Assembly: GCA_964187655.1 (NCBI GenBank)
Contig: CAXLMP010000013.1
Span: 1 to 34,614, forward strand
Source: Lentimonas sp002292345
GTDB lineage: Bacteria > Verrucomicrobiota > Verrucomicrobiia > Opitutales > Coraliomargaritaceae
Reading direction: 5' to 3'
DNA length: 34,614 bases
Shown: positions 1 through 7,059 of the stretch, one piece after another
How the letters are laid out: each line of letters begins with the position of its first letter
Numbering within the stretch: the stretch's first letter is position 1
Notes under the pieces: generated by a model
Told to the model about the DNA's origin: nothing
Seen by the model: only the letters and a program-made list of their open reading frames with translations
The model's database searches: none
Translations under genes and position numbers: made by a program

Positions 1-262
1 GAAGATTTTACTGACCAGTGGTTCGATTACCACCGCGGTACAGCGCTTAGCTAAGCGCGGGTTGGTGAGTCGGGAGCGCAGCTTGACAGATGCGCGGGTG
101 GTGCTGGTGCACCTGACGGACCTCGGTCGCGAATTAATCGAGCCGAACTTTGAGGCACATGCGCAAGACTTAAACGTGTTGTTTGAGGTGTTGGATGAAT
201 CCGAGCGCAGCCAATTCGCCAACCTGATGCGCAAAATCGGCCAGCGTGCAGAACAGTTGTAA
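1..262 (+). CDS. MarR-family transcriptional regulator, 3' end only (5' truncated by window edge)
   Basis: The open frame runs from codon 2-4 at the window edge to a TAA at 260-262, so the gene starts before the window. The visible 86 residues contain the recognition helix and wing of a MarR winged helix (LLTSGSITTAVQRLAKRGLV, then a basic wing ending in DARVVLVHLT), followed by the C-terminal dimerisation helix. In MarR proteins the wing motif D-x-R and the LT-x-x-G that follow are typical, and both are recognisable here (DARVVLVHLTDLG). MarR proteins are usually ligand- or redox-responsive repressors of the adjacent gene. The next gene is a DoxX membrane protein on the same strand 64 bp downstream, a pairing known for quinone- and oxidant-sensing MarR regulators. 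The effector cannot be read from the sequence. An internal TTG at 62 should not be taken as the start because the HTH lies upstream of it. Confidence 0.85.
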   Translation, partial: KILLTSGSITTAVQRLAKRGLVSRERSLTDARVVLVHLTDLGRELIEPNFEAHAQDLNVLFEVLDESERSQFANLMRKIGQRAEQL

Positions 263-283
263 AGCTGCTATTCTCCTATAAGC

Positions 284-295
284 CTTGACGTCAAG
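284..295. promoter_or_regulatory. Perfect 12-bp palindrome, candidate MarR operator
   Basis: CTTGACGTCAAG reads the same on both strands and lies between the MarR-type gene and the doxX-like gene, 31 bp before the ATG of the latter. MarR dimers bind palindromes close to promoters of neighbouring genes. Assigning this one as an operator is inference from position and symmetry. Confidence 0.35.
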
Positions 296-326
296 TTTAA
301 TCTTTAACCCCATAACGCTATCCATT

Positions 327-767
327 ATGAAAATCAACGAAACACTCTTCAAGACAAGCAATCAGCTCGCACTCTTACCAATTCGTATTGGCGTCGGGGC
401 AACGATGGCAGCGCATGGCGCGCAGAAACTATTCGGTTGGTTTGGTGGCTATGGGCTTGAAGGAACTGGCCAGTTTTTCGCCGAAAACCTCGGCTTGAAG
501 CCGGGGCTATTGATGGCTGCGTTGGCAGGGGGCGCTGAATTTTTTGGTGGGCTGCTGTTGTTAGTCGGATTACTGACCCGTTTCGCTGGCGTGTCGCTAG
601 TGGCGACGATGGCCGTTGCGATTGTTACCACCTATAAGGGTGTGTTTTTCGCCCAAAATGGGGGGATTGAATATCCACTGATGTTATTGCTCGCGTGTCT
701 GACGTTGGTGATCGCTGGTGGCGGCGCATATTCGGTCGATCGCAAGTTGTCGGAGTCACAGGGCTAG
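327..767 (+). CDS. DoxX family integral membrane protein
   Basis: A 146-residue protein with four predicted membrane segments (about residues 13-32, 57-79, 83-103 and 112-132). The family signature HGAQKLFGWFGG is at residues 30-41. DoxX proteins are small inner-membrane proteins, some of which act with thiosulfate/quinone oxidoreductases or in oxidative and quinone stress; the reaction of this member is not deducible. I chose the ATG at 327 because it places the first membrane helix correctly. The in-frame TTG at 285 lies inside the palindrome and would add 14 residues without family character. The gene follows a MarR-type regulator, so repression by that regulator is likely. No Shine-Dalgarno sequence is visible. 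Confidence 0.85.
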   Translation: MKINETLFKTSNQLALLPIRIGVGATMAAHGAQKLFGWFGGYGLEGTGQFFAENLGLKPGLLMAALAGGAEFFGGLLLLVGLLTRFAGVSLVATMAVAIVTTYKGVFFAQNGGIEYPLMLLLACLTLVIAGGGAYSVDRKLSESQG

Positions 768-900
768 GGTTGTGGTTAGCCATGGATGAGCAGCTATCCT
801 GCGCTGGCGATGACGGCCTGCAGACCTGTGGCACTTTCCGTTGAATGAGGCGCACTCCACCTTGACATCCGCTCTCCAAGCACAAGCGTGCTGAGCCGTT

Positions 901-3900
901 ATGTCACCTCCATCCAAATCACCGCCAGACTTTGACCGCAGCTTTCTGCTGGAGCTAGCTGGGGGGCTGGTATTCAAGCAAGCCGAGCGCTTATTTGAGG
1001 CGGGCGCGGTGACAGCGGTAGCCTGGGAGAGCCCGATCCTGACGGGTACGGTTACCGGCATCGACGATACGTACCAACCGAAGCTGAATCTGCGCTCGAC
1101 TGTTTTTGCGGTCAACCATTGCAACTGTCTGGAAGGCCGCCGGCGCAAGGTTTGTGCGCATGCGATTGCCATTGCGCTGCACTATGAAGCGCTCAAACAC
1201 GAACAGGCCCATGCAGCACAGCCACATCCTGATTTCGTGGCGGAAACCGAGCAAGAGCCCGAAGCGGCTAAGTCGCGTGGTGTGCGTTCGATCAAGCTGT
1301 CTGCTGCCGGTGATACGTTGCGAATGCTAGTGTTTTTGCCGCCCAATTTACCTGCGGCGGCCGAGCGCGATGCAATCGTGGTGAAGCTCGATGCTGCGGC
1401 GGGGCGTGAAATTGTGCCACTCAATCAACTCAGTCCGACGCGCAATTATGCTGCGTCCGCGCGGCAACAAGCTGCGCTGGCATTAGTCGAGTCGTGGTGT
1501 GGTGGTAAGCTCGCGAATCTGTTGGAATTGACTGGCGGTCGCCTGCGCCGCTTGCTCGCCACGCTGATCGATGAACCGACGGTGTATTGGGTCAAGCAGC
1601 CGAATGCGCCGATCGAGTGGCAAGGCGGCGAGTTGCCCGGCGTACACGAATTTCTTAGAGCAGCAGATCCGGCAGCAGAGGATGAGGATGAGGTGGTGGC
1701 CGTGCCGGACGAGCTCAAACGGCCGATTCTGAGTCGTACTACCAGTTTGCGAGAAAAGTCGAAGCCCAACCCGCGGCGTATCGCGGAAGCTCGTGCGCAA
1801 GGTCGTTGGAAGACAGCTGCGGGGGACTATCCAGTTGCGAAAGCGGTTGCGGATTCGATGGAACAATACGCCACCAATCGAGTGGTGGTGGATGGATCGC
1901 CCAACTTTTTGGCGATCCGATTACCAGCGGGCCGTGACGATGATTCAATTAAAACGTTACGTAACATTTTAAAGCGAGAAGGCTTCATGCTCGAGCCGTC
2001 GAATCGTAAATGGTGGCTACGAGATCGGCATAAGACGCTCAATTTCCTCGCCGCCCACTGGAAGGCACTGCGGGGAGAATGGCGCGCGCAATTTACCGCC
2101 AGTTTTGAGGAAAAACTCGCAGATGTGCAGCTGTCTGAGCCGGCGATCGAAACCAAGGAGGTGGATGGGCGCTTTGCGCTGGAGGTGACGCTCTGCAAAG
2201 AGGGCGATGAGGCAGATCTACGACGCGCGATTGCGACTGGTCGCAGTTATGTCGAGAATGCGGACTCCGGTGCGAAAATCACATTACTGGATCGGGCTGC
2301 GGTCGAGCGCTTACACCAGATCGAGCGCTCAGTCTCCGGACAGGCGGATCGACCGTTCACGCCGACGTTCTCGAAGCGTTTGGATACCCAGGAGCTGGTG
2401 GATGTGGAAGATTTGCTAGACGAGCTGGTCGAGGGCTGGCAGCCGCCGCAGGCATGGCAGTCCCGCAGCCGTGCGCTCAAGCAAATTGGTGCGCTTGAGG
2501 CCGCGCCAATCCGTCCGGCTTTTGATACGATTCTACGCACTTATCAACGGATTGGCGTGGCGTGGATGTGGCATCTGTATCGTCATGAACTGGGCGGCAT
2601 TTTGGCCGACGAAATGGGTCTAGGTAAAACGCTGCAGGCGTTGGGTCTGATCGAGTGTATTCGCACCAGCAATGCCGAGCCTCTGCCGGCGCTGGTGGTG
2701 TGCCCCGCAAGTTTGGTGGAGAACTGGATACGTGAAGCTGGGCGCTTTGTGCCCGGCCTCAAGGTGGCGAAGCACCATGGTACCAAGCGGGCCAAAGAGC
2801 CGGTGGTATTTGAGGAGGTGGATATCGTGGTCACTTCCTACGGCACGCTTCGCCAGGATATTGAGATGCTGTCGACCATGGAATGGTCGGTCGTGATCGG
2901 CGATGAAGCGCAGCACATAAAGAATCGTCGTTCGCAGAATGCCAAGTCGCTGACCCGCCTGCACTGTAAAGGGCGCTTTTTACTGACCGGCACGCCAGTG
3001 GAGAACTCGCTCGACGATTTGCTCTCGCTGTTTGCTTTCCTGATGCCCGGTTATGTGACTAAGGCAGCGGGGAAGCTCTCACAGGAAGAACGCGCGTGGC
3101 ATTCGCGCCGTCAGACCCAACGCGCGGCTGCTTACATATTGCGCCGCACCAAGAAAGAAGTCGCGCCGGAGTTACCTGATAAGATCGAGAAGACCTTCTT
3201 CTGCGAACTCGGAGCGAAGCAAATGCGTTTCTATAACGACACGCTCGAAAAGACGCGGCGCGAAATCTCTAATCTGGAGATGGCGGGCGCGAATGCGGGG
3301 CACGTGCAGTTTGCCGCATTTACGGAGCTGTTGCGCTTACGACAGGCCTGTGTCGATCCGCGTATTATCGACGACAGTTTTCCGGCGGCCGATTCAGCCA
3401 AACTAGCGGCCTTCGACGAAGTCCTCGATGAGTGTATTGATGCGGGCAGTCGTATCTTGGTGTTTTCCTCTTTTGTGACCGCGCTTAAGTTGCTGGCCCA
3501 GCATTTGACTGAGAAGGGCCACAAGTTCTGCTATCTCGACGGCAAGACGAAGAACCGGCTCGCGATGTGTGACACTTTTAATGAGGACGACAGCATTCCG
3601 GTGTTTCTGATCTCACTCAAAGCAGGTGGCACTGGCCTGAATCTGACTGGCGCGGACACTGTGGTGCATTACGACCCGTGGTGGAATCCCGCAGCTGAGG
3701 CGCAGGCAACAGACCGAGCGCACCGGATAGGGCAGGAGAGGGTGGTGACCAGCATTAAGCTGATCGCCGCCAACACGGTGGAAGAAAAGGTGATCGAACT
3801 GCAAGCGAAGAAGACCGAGACCTTAAAGGAACTGTTCGAAGAGAGTGAGGCGGCCAACGCGAAGATTAGCCTAGAAGATATTAAGGGCCTGTTGACATAA
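901..3900 (+). CDS. SWIM zinc-finger SNF2-family DEAD/DEAH ATPase (helicase-like)
   Basis: A 999-residue protein with a bacterial SNF2 architecture. A SWIM zinc finger is near the N-terminus (C74-x-C76-x8-C85-x-H87). A long middle region of roughly residues 120-545 has no motif I can name. The two RecA-like domains follow: Walker A in DEMGLGKT at 570-577 (K576), DEAQ box at 668-671, a TGTP-type motif III after that, and motif VI ATDRAHRIGQ at 936-945. SNF2 ATPases translocate on double-stranded DNA and remodel protein-DNA complexes; the bacterial SWIM-containing members are mostly uncharacterised and are assumed to act in repair or transcription. It looks complete and intact. It is a single gene with 133 bp before it and 254 bp after. 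The ATG at 901 lacks a Shine-Dalgarno sequence. An AGCAC/GTGCT hairpin sits shortly upstream. Confidence 0.93.
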   Translation: MSPPSKSPPDFDRSFLLELAGGLVFKQAERLFEAGAVTAVAWESPILTGTVTGIDDTYQPKLNLRSTVFAVNHCNCLEGRRRKVCAHAIAIALHYEALKHEQAHAAQPHPDFVAETEQEPEAAKSRGVRSIKLSAAGDTLRMLVFLPPNLPAAAERDAIVVKLDAAAGREIVPLNQLSPTRNYAASARQQAALALVESWCGGKLANLLELTGGRLRRLLATLIDEPTVYWVKQPNAPIEWQGGELPGVHEFLRAADPAAEDEDEVVAVPDELKRPILSRTTSLREKSKPNPRRIAEARAQGRWKTAAGDYPVAKAVADSMEQYATNRVVVDGSPNFLAIRLPAGRDDDSIKTLRNILKREGFMLEPSNRKWWLRDRHKTLNFLAAHWKALRGEWRAQFTASFEEKLADVQLSEPAIETKEVDGRFALEVTLCKEGDEADLRRAIATGRSYVENADSGAKITLLDRAAVERLHQIERSVSGQADRPFTPTFSKRLDTQELVDVEDLLDELVEGWQPPQAWQSRSRALKQIGALEAAPIRPAFDTILRTYQRIGVAWMWHLYRHELGGILADEMGLGKTLQALGLIECIRTSNAEPLPALVVCPASLVENWIREAGRFVPGLKVAKHHGTKRAKEPVVFEEVDIVVTSYGTLRQDIEMLSTMEWSVVIGDEAQHIKNRRSQNAKSLTRLHCKGRFLLTGTPVENSLDDLLSLFAFLMPGYVTKAAGKLSQEERAWHSRRQTQRAAAYILRRTKKEVAPELPDKIEKTFFCELGAKQMRFYNDTLEKTRREISNLEMAGANAGHVQFAAFTELLRLRQACVDPRIIDDSFPAADSAKLAAFDEVLDECIDAGSRILVFSSFVTALKLLAQHLTEKGHKFCYLDGKTKNRLAMCDTFNEDDSIPVFLISLKAGGTGLNLTGADTVVHYDPWWNPAAEAQATDRAHRIGQERVVTSIKLIAANTVEEKVIELQAKKTETLKELFEESEAANAKISLEDIKGLLT

Positions 3901-4154
3901 GGTGCTTGGCGCAACGGCCTCAACGGTTCATGTGGCACGAGACACGCCTGCGCGACATATTCAAAAGTAATCACCAGTCCGATCCTGACGGGCAATCAAA
4001 ACTTGCAATGCACTGTGGTCAGTCTTTTATGTTAATAGTCTCAATGCGTCGGCTCGCTAATCCTTTCCTGTCTCGCGAGCTTAGCGCATCTGCTGCGCGT
4101 AGAGTGCTCACTCCATCGGTTTTTAGTCTTAATTACTCAATATAAAAACACCCT
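3901..4154. other. Intergenic region without a supported gene
   Basis: This stretch separates the SNF2 gene from the symporter. A short plus-strand open frame (3906-4145) covers most of it, but it begins with TTG and its product resembles no family I know, so I do not call it. The only structure seen is a small GCGCA/TGCGC hairpin at 4084-4098 without a T-run. The promoter of the symporter must lie here, but no convincing -35/-10 pair stands out. Confidence 0.5.
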
Positions 4155-6131
4155 ATGAACATCTTAGAAGTCTCATTATTCATCATCGCCGTGGTCGGCG
4201 TCATTGGTCTCGGCATCTGGAAGAGCCGCGACGAAGACACCTCTGGAGAGCAGGGCGCAGCGGATTATTTCTTGGCTGGTCGTGGTCTCACCTGGTGGCT
4301 GGTTGGGTTCTCGTTGATTGCTGCTAATATTTCGACGGAACAATTCGTGGGTATGTCGGGCTCCTCGGCCAATTGGCTGGGCATGGCGATTGCCTCCTAC
4401 GAATGGATGGCTGCCGTCACGTTGATCTTTGTTGCCTTCTGGTTTTTACCGAAGTTCCTCAAAGCGGGGCTCTACACCATTCCAGAGTTCTTGCAGTATC
4501 GTTTCGACGGTGTGGCTCGTCTGGCAATGGCGATTCCTGCGATTGTCACTCTAGTGTTCGTTACCACCTCATCGGTTATTTTCTCCGGTGGTAAGTTTGT
4601 TTCTGAATACTACAACGAAGTGCCAATTCTTAATAATCTGACTTACGTCTGCTGGATGATTGCGATTTTTGCGGCGGTCTATGTGTTCATCGGTGGATTG
4701 AAGGCCTGTGCGTGGACTGACTTGATCTGGGGCGCTGCGCTGATCGTTGGTGGTGCGATTGTGATGTTCCTCGCGTTTAATGTGCTGGCAGATAAGCCTG
4801 CTGAAGAGCTTTTCCTGACTAAGGTAGCGAACTCGAATGCGACAGTGGAGCAAATCGATGCGGCGGGCTCATGGGAGCGCTTTATGTTATTGAATGATGG
4901 TGTTGATGGCGAAGCTGTTGTTGTGAATGGCCCAAATGGCAGCGGTGGTAAGGTGCACATGGTGCGTCCGAAGGAAGATACTGACATCCCGTGGACTGCC
5001 TTGTTGATCGGTCTTTGGATTCCTAATTTCTTCTACTGGGGCCTGAACCAATACATCGTGCAACGTACCTTGGGCTCCAAGTCGCTGGCTGAAGGTCAAA
5101 AGGGAATCGTTTTTGCTGCGACTTTAAAGTTACTGATTCCCTTCTTGGTCGTAATTCCAGGTATTCTCGCCTTTAATCTGTATAGTGGAGATCTGCATAA
5201 TTCAGCCGCTGAAAAGAACATCGCGATGGTTCAAGCTGCTGAACTCGATCGTTCCACTGGCGTGATTGGCGTGGAGGCGGCCATGGTGGGTCTACAGCCG
5301 GAACTCGCAGCTCGGGCCTTGGCGCAAAATCTCGCGGTGATTGGTACTGAAGCGACACTCACCGCGGGTGCTGGCAACGATGTGCTTGCAAATCGTATTA
5401 ATGAGTTGGCGCAGACTGGTGTTGATCGCGGCCAGGCACTTTCAAGCCTGAAAGCTTACGACTATGACTCGGCATTTCCAGTGCTGGTGCGTAACTTGAT
5501 CAAGCCGTTCCCGATGATCTCTTGGTTCGTGCTAGCGGCACTTTGCGGTGCGGTGATCAGCTCGCTGGCTTCGATGCTGAACTCGGCTTCGACGATTGCG
5601 ACGATGGATTTGTATGCCAAATTCTCCGGCGAAAAGAATCCGGCGAAACTGGTGAAAGTCGGTCGTGGGTTTGTGGTGTTGTTTGTGCTGATGGCCGCAT
5701 TTGTGGCTCCGATGCTGGATAACTTCACCAGTATCTTTGCCTATATTCAAGAGTTTCAAGGCTTCATTTCACCAGGGATCTTGGCGGTCTTCATCTTTGG
5801 CTTCTTCTCGCCTAAGACACCGCGCTATTTTGGTGCGGTTGGCATTGGCTTGAATGTGTTTTCCTATGGCGCATTTAAGTGGGCGCTTGGTCCATGGCTC
5901 GTCTCCAAGGGCTGGTGGTATGCGGATCAAATCGCGTTTCTCGATCGGATGTCGATCTGCTTCTTTATCGTACTCTTGGCTGGTATTATCCTGACTTTGG
6001 TTAAGCCAATGAAGCATCCTGTGGTGCTTCCTGTGAATGATCAAATTGAACTCGAATCTTCCAAGGGCGCTAAGATTATGGGGATCGGTGTGGTGATTGC
6101 CACGATCGCTCTCTACACGTACTTTTGGTAA
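4155..6131 (+). CDS. Sodium/solute symporter, SGLT (SLC5/SSS) type
   Basis: A 658-residue polytopic inner-membrane transporter of the SSS family, probably importing a sugar or related organic solute with Na+. The hallmarks are visible: AADYFLAGR near residue 37, the SGLT-type WIPNFFYWGLNQYIVQRTLG around residue 295, and the Na+-site helix SSLASMLNSASTIATMDLY from residue 469, whose Ser residues match the Na2-binding serines of vSGLT. Between the helix after the VQR motif and this Na+-site region there is an extra segment of about 85 polar and Ala-rich residues (about 351-437), likely an enlarged outside loop. The C-terminal helices are complete. It is monocistronic, with a good terminator 26 bp downstream. 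The substrate cannot be told from sequence. Confidence 0.93.
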   Translation: MNILEVSLFIIAVVGVIGLGIWKSRDEDTSGEQGAADYFLAGRGLTWWLVGFSLIAANISTEQFVGMSGSSANWLGMAIASYEWMAAVTLIFVAFWFLPKFLKAGLYTIPEFLQYRFDGVARLAMAIPAIVTLVFVTTSSVIFSGGKFVSEYYNEVPILNNLTYVCWMIAIFAAVYVFIGGLKACAWTDLIWGAALIVGGAIVMFLAFNVLADKPAEELFLTKVANSNATVEQIDAAGSWERFMLLNDGVDGEAVVVNGPNGSGGKVHMVRPKEDTDIPWTALLIGLWIPNFFYWGLNQYIVQRTLGSKSLAEGQKGIVFAATLKLLIPFLVVIPGILAFNLYSGDLHNSAAEKNIAMVQAAELDRSTGVIGVEAAMVGLQPELAARALAQNLAVIGTEATLTAGAGNDVLANRINELAQTGVDRGQALSSLKAYDYDSAFPVLVRNLIKPFPMISWFVLAALCGAVISSLASMLNSASTIATMDLYAKFSGEKNPAKLVKVGRGFVVLFVLMAAFVAPMLDNFTSIFAYIQEFQGFISPGILAVFIFGFFSPKTPRYFGAVGIGLNVFSYGAFKWALGPWLVSKGWWYADQIAFLDRMSICFFIVLLAGIILTLVKPMKHPVVLPVNDQIELESSKGAKIMGIGVVIATIALYTYFW

Positions 6132-6156
6132 GCGAAGTTAAGGTAGTCATTCTTCT

Positions 6157-6191
6157 AGCGGCCATCTCTTTACAGGGACGGCCGCTTTTTT
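6157..6191 (+). terminator. Rho-independent terminator of the symporter gene
   Basis: AGCGGCC at 6157-6163 pairs with GGCCGCT at 6180-6186 (7 bp), followed by a run of T residues to 6191. It lies 25 bp after the symporter stop codon. Confidence 0.85.
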
Positions 6192-6485
6192 GTTATCCTA
6201 AATTCGCTAATCCAATCATACAAAATTCCTTCAACCGTCAATGGACGTTAATTAACGTAAATCAGAGCCACCGCCATATTGGGGACTGAATCGCAGTCGA
6301 GCAGTTGCTTTATAGGGATTTATAACCTCCTATTTATCAATCCATTCTGAGATCAGATTAACGTGCATTAACGGCTCTACTCGTTTTTTAGTTTATCTAA
6401 GAAAATGCTCAATTGCGGTGGTGCTCGCAAACTATTTGGCTATATTTACAATTCTCATTCACTCAATCAAAATCCCGATAGCATT
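6192..6485. other. Long leader/promoter region of the lipoprotein gene
   Basis: About 290 bp of AT-rich sequence with no credible gene. It contains the perfect 14-bp palindrome ACGTTAATTAACGT (6245-6258) and two more ATTAACG copies near 6358 and 6369. The reading frame of the downstream lipoprotein is open back to an ATG at 6405, but the protein part before 6486 has no signal-peptide character, so I treat it as leader. The repeated TTAACG words may be a regulator-binding region; this is inference. Confidence 0.4.
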
Positions 6486-6917
6486 ATGAAACCAAATACA
6501 CCTGTCCTGTCCCTGCTCGCCATCACTGTTCTGCTTGCCGCATGCGCTAAGCAAGAGCCCGAAGTGCCCGCGTCTGCTCCTGTTGAAAAAGAGGCTGCAA
6601 GTGCCGTTGTGGTGGCTGAAGCGATGGAACAGGTGGATGCCATTGTCGAAGCCGCCCAAGAGGAAGTCGCTGAGACGATTGCAGCGGTCCAAGACGAAAT
6701 GGTAGAGCTGCAAGTCGAGGCCGTGGCTGCGGTCGAAGATGAGGTTGCTGAGATTCAGGCCGAAGCGCTGGAAGAAGTGGCGGCAGTGATTGATGACGCC
6801 GAGCAAGAATTGACCGCTGCCGCGACTGATTTATTGAAAGATCAGGCTACGAAATCATTGAAAGATCAGGCTACGAAATCATTGACTGATGGACTGATCC
6901 CGCAGGTCGGATTTTAG
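6486..6917 (+). CDS. Small Ala/Glu-rich lipoprotein with internal tandem repeat
   Basis: A 143-residue protein beginning with a lipoprotein signal peptide: lysine at position 2, a hydrophobic core, and lipobox LAAC with Cys20. After it comes a short Pro/Glu linker and about 90 residues dominated by Ala, Val and Glu (repeats of the type EAxEEVAE), which should form a long amphipathic helix or coiled coil. Near the C-terminus the octapeptide LKDQATKS occurs twice in a row and a third, partial copy reads LTDG. It resembles in style Lpp-like or periplasmic spacer lipoproteins, but there is no homology I can assert. The ATG at 6486 is chosen because the signal peptide starts there; an upstream in-frame ATG at 6405 would spoil it. 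It is convergent with the ExbB/ExbD operon and ends in a shared terminator. Confidence 0.75.
   Translation: MKPNTPVLSLLAITVLLAACAKQEPEVPASAPVEKEAASAVVVAEAMEQVDAIVEAAQEEVAETIAAVQDEMVELQVEAVAAVEDEVAEIQAEALEEVAAVIDDAEQELTAAATDLLKDQATKSLKDQATKSLTDGLIPQVGF
6833..6880 (+). repeat. Two perfect 24-bp tandem repeats inside the lipoprotein gene
   Basis: The unit 6833-6856 is repeated exactly at 6857-6880, and the first five bases of a third copy follow. Twenty-four bases equal eight codons, so copy-number change keeps the frame and would lengthen or shorten the C-terminal helix. Each unit encodes LKDQATKS (reading from the Leu codon in the unit). Confidence 0.95.
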
Positions 6918-6922
6918 GTTGA

Positions 6923-6992
6923 AGGAGTGAGGGCGAACCCGCCCTCGGTTGCTTTACCATCGGCTGAACATGGGCGAGTCGCCCACACTCCT
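6923..6992. repeat. REP-like palindromic element, copy 1
   Basis: The ends AGGAGTG (6923-6929) and CACTCCT (6986-6992) are inverted repeats, and each arm carries its own hairpin: GGGCG-aacc-CGCCC at 6931-6944 and TGGGCG-agt-CGCCCA at 6971-6985. A closely related element is at 29511-29569. This resembles a bacterial interspersed mosaic (REP/BIME-like) element in an intergenic position. Confidence 0.7.
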
Positions 6993-7003
6993 ATCGTGCA
7001 CAA

Positions 7004-7037
7004 AAAAGGCAGCCAATCATTCGGCTGCCTTTTGTTT
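7004..7037. terminator. Bidirectional terminator between lipoprotein gene and TonB/VWA gene
   Basis: AAAAGGCAGCC (7004-7014) pairs with GGCTGCCTTTT (7023-7033), giving an 11-bp stem flanked by A-run and T-run. It can stop transcription from both convergent genes. Confidence 0.9.
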
Positions 7038-7059
7038 GAAAGTGTGTGGAGTCGCTGGC

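Noticed and set aside
3906..4145. 79-codon open frame between SNF2 gene and symporter
   Set aside because: TTG start, no leader, no recognisable family; likely noncoding.
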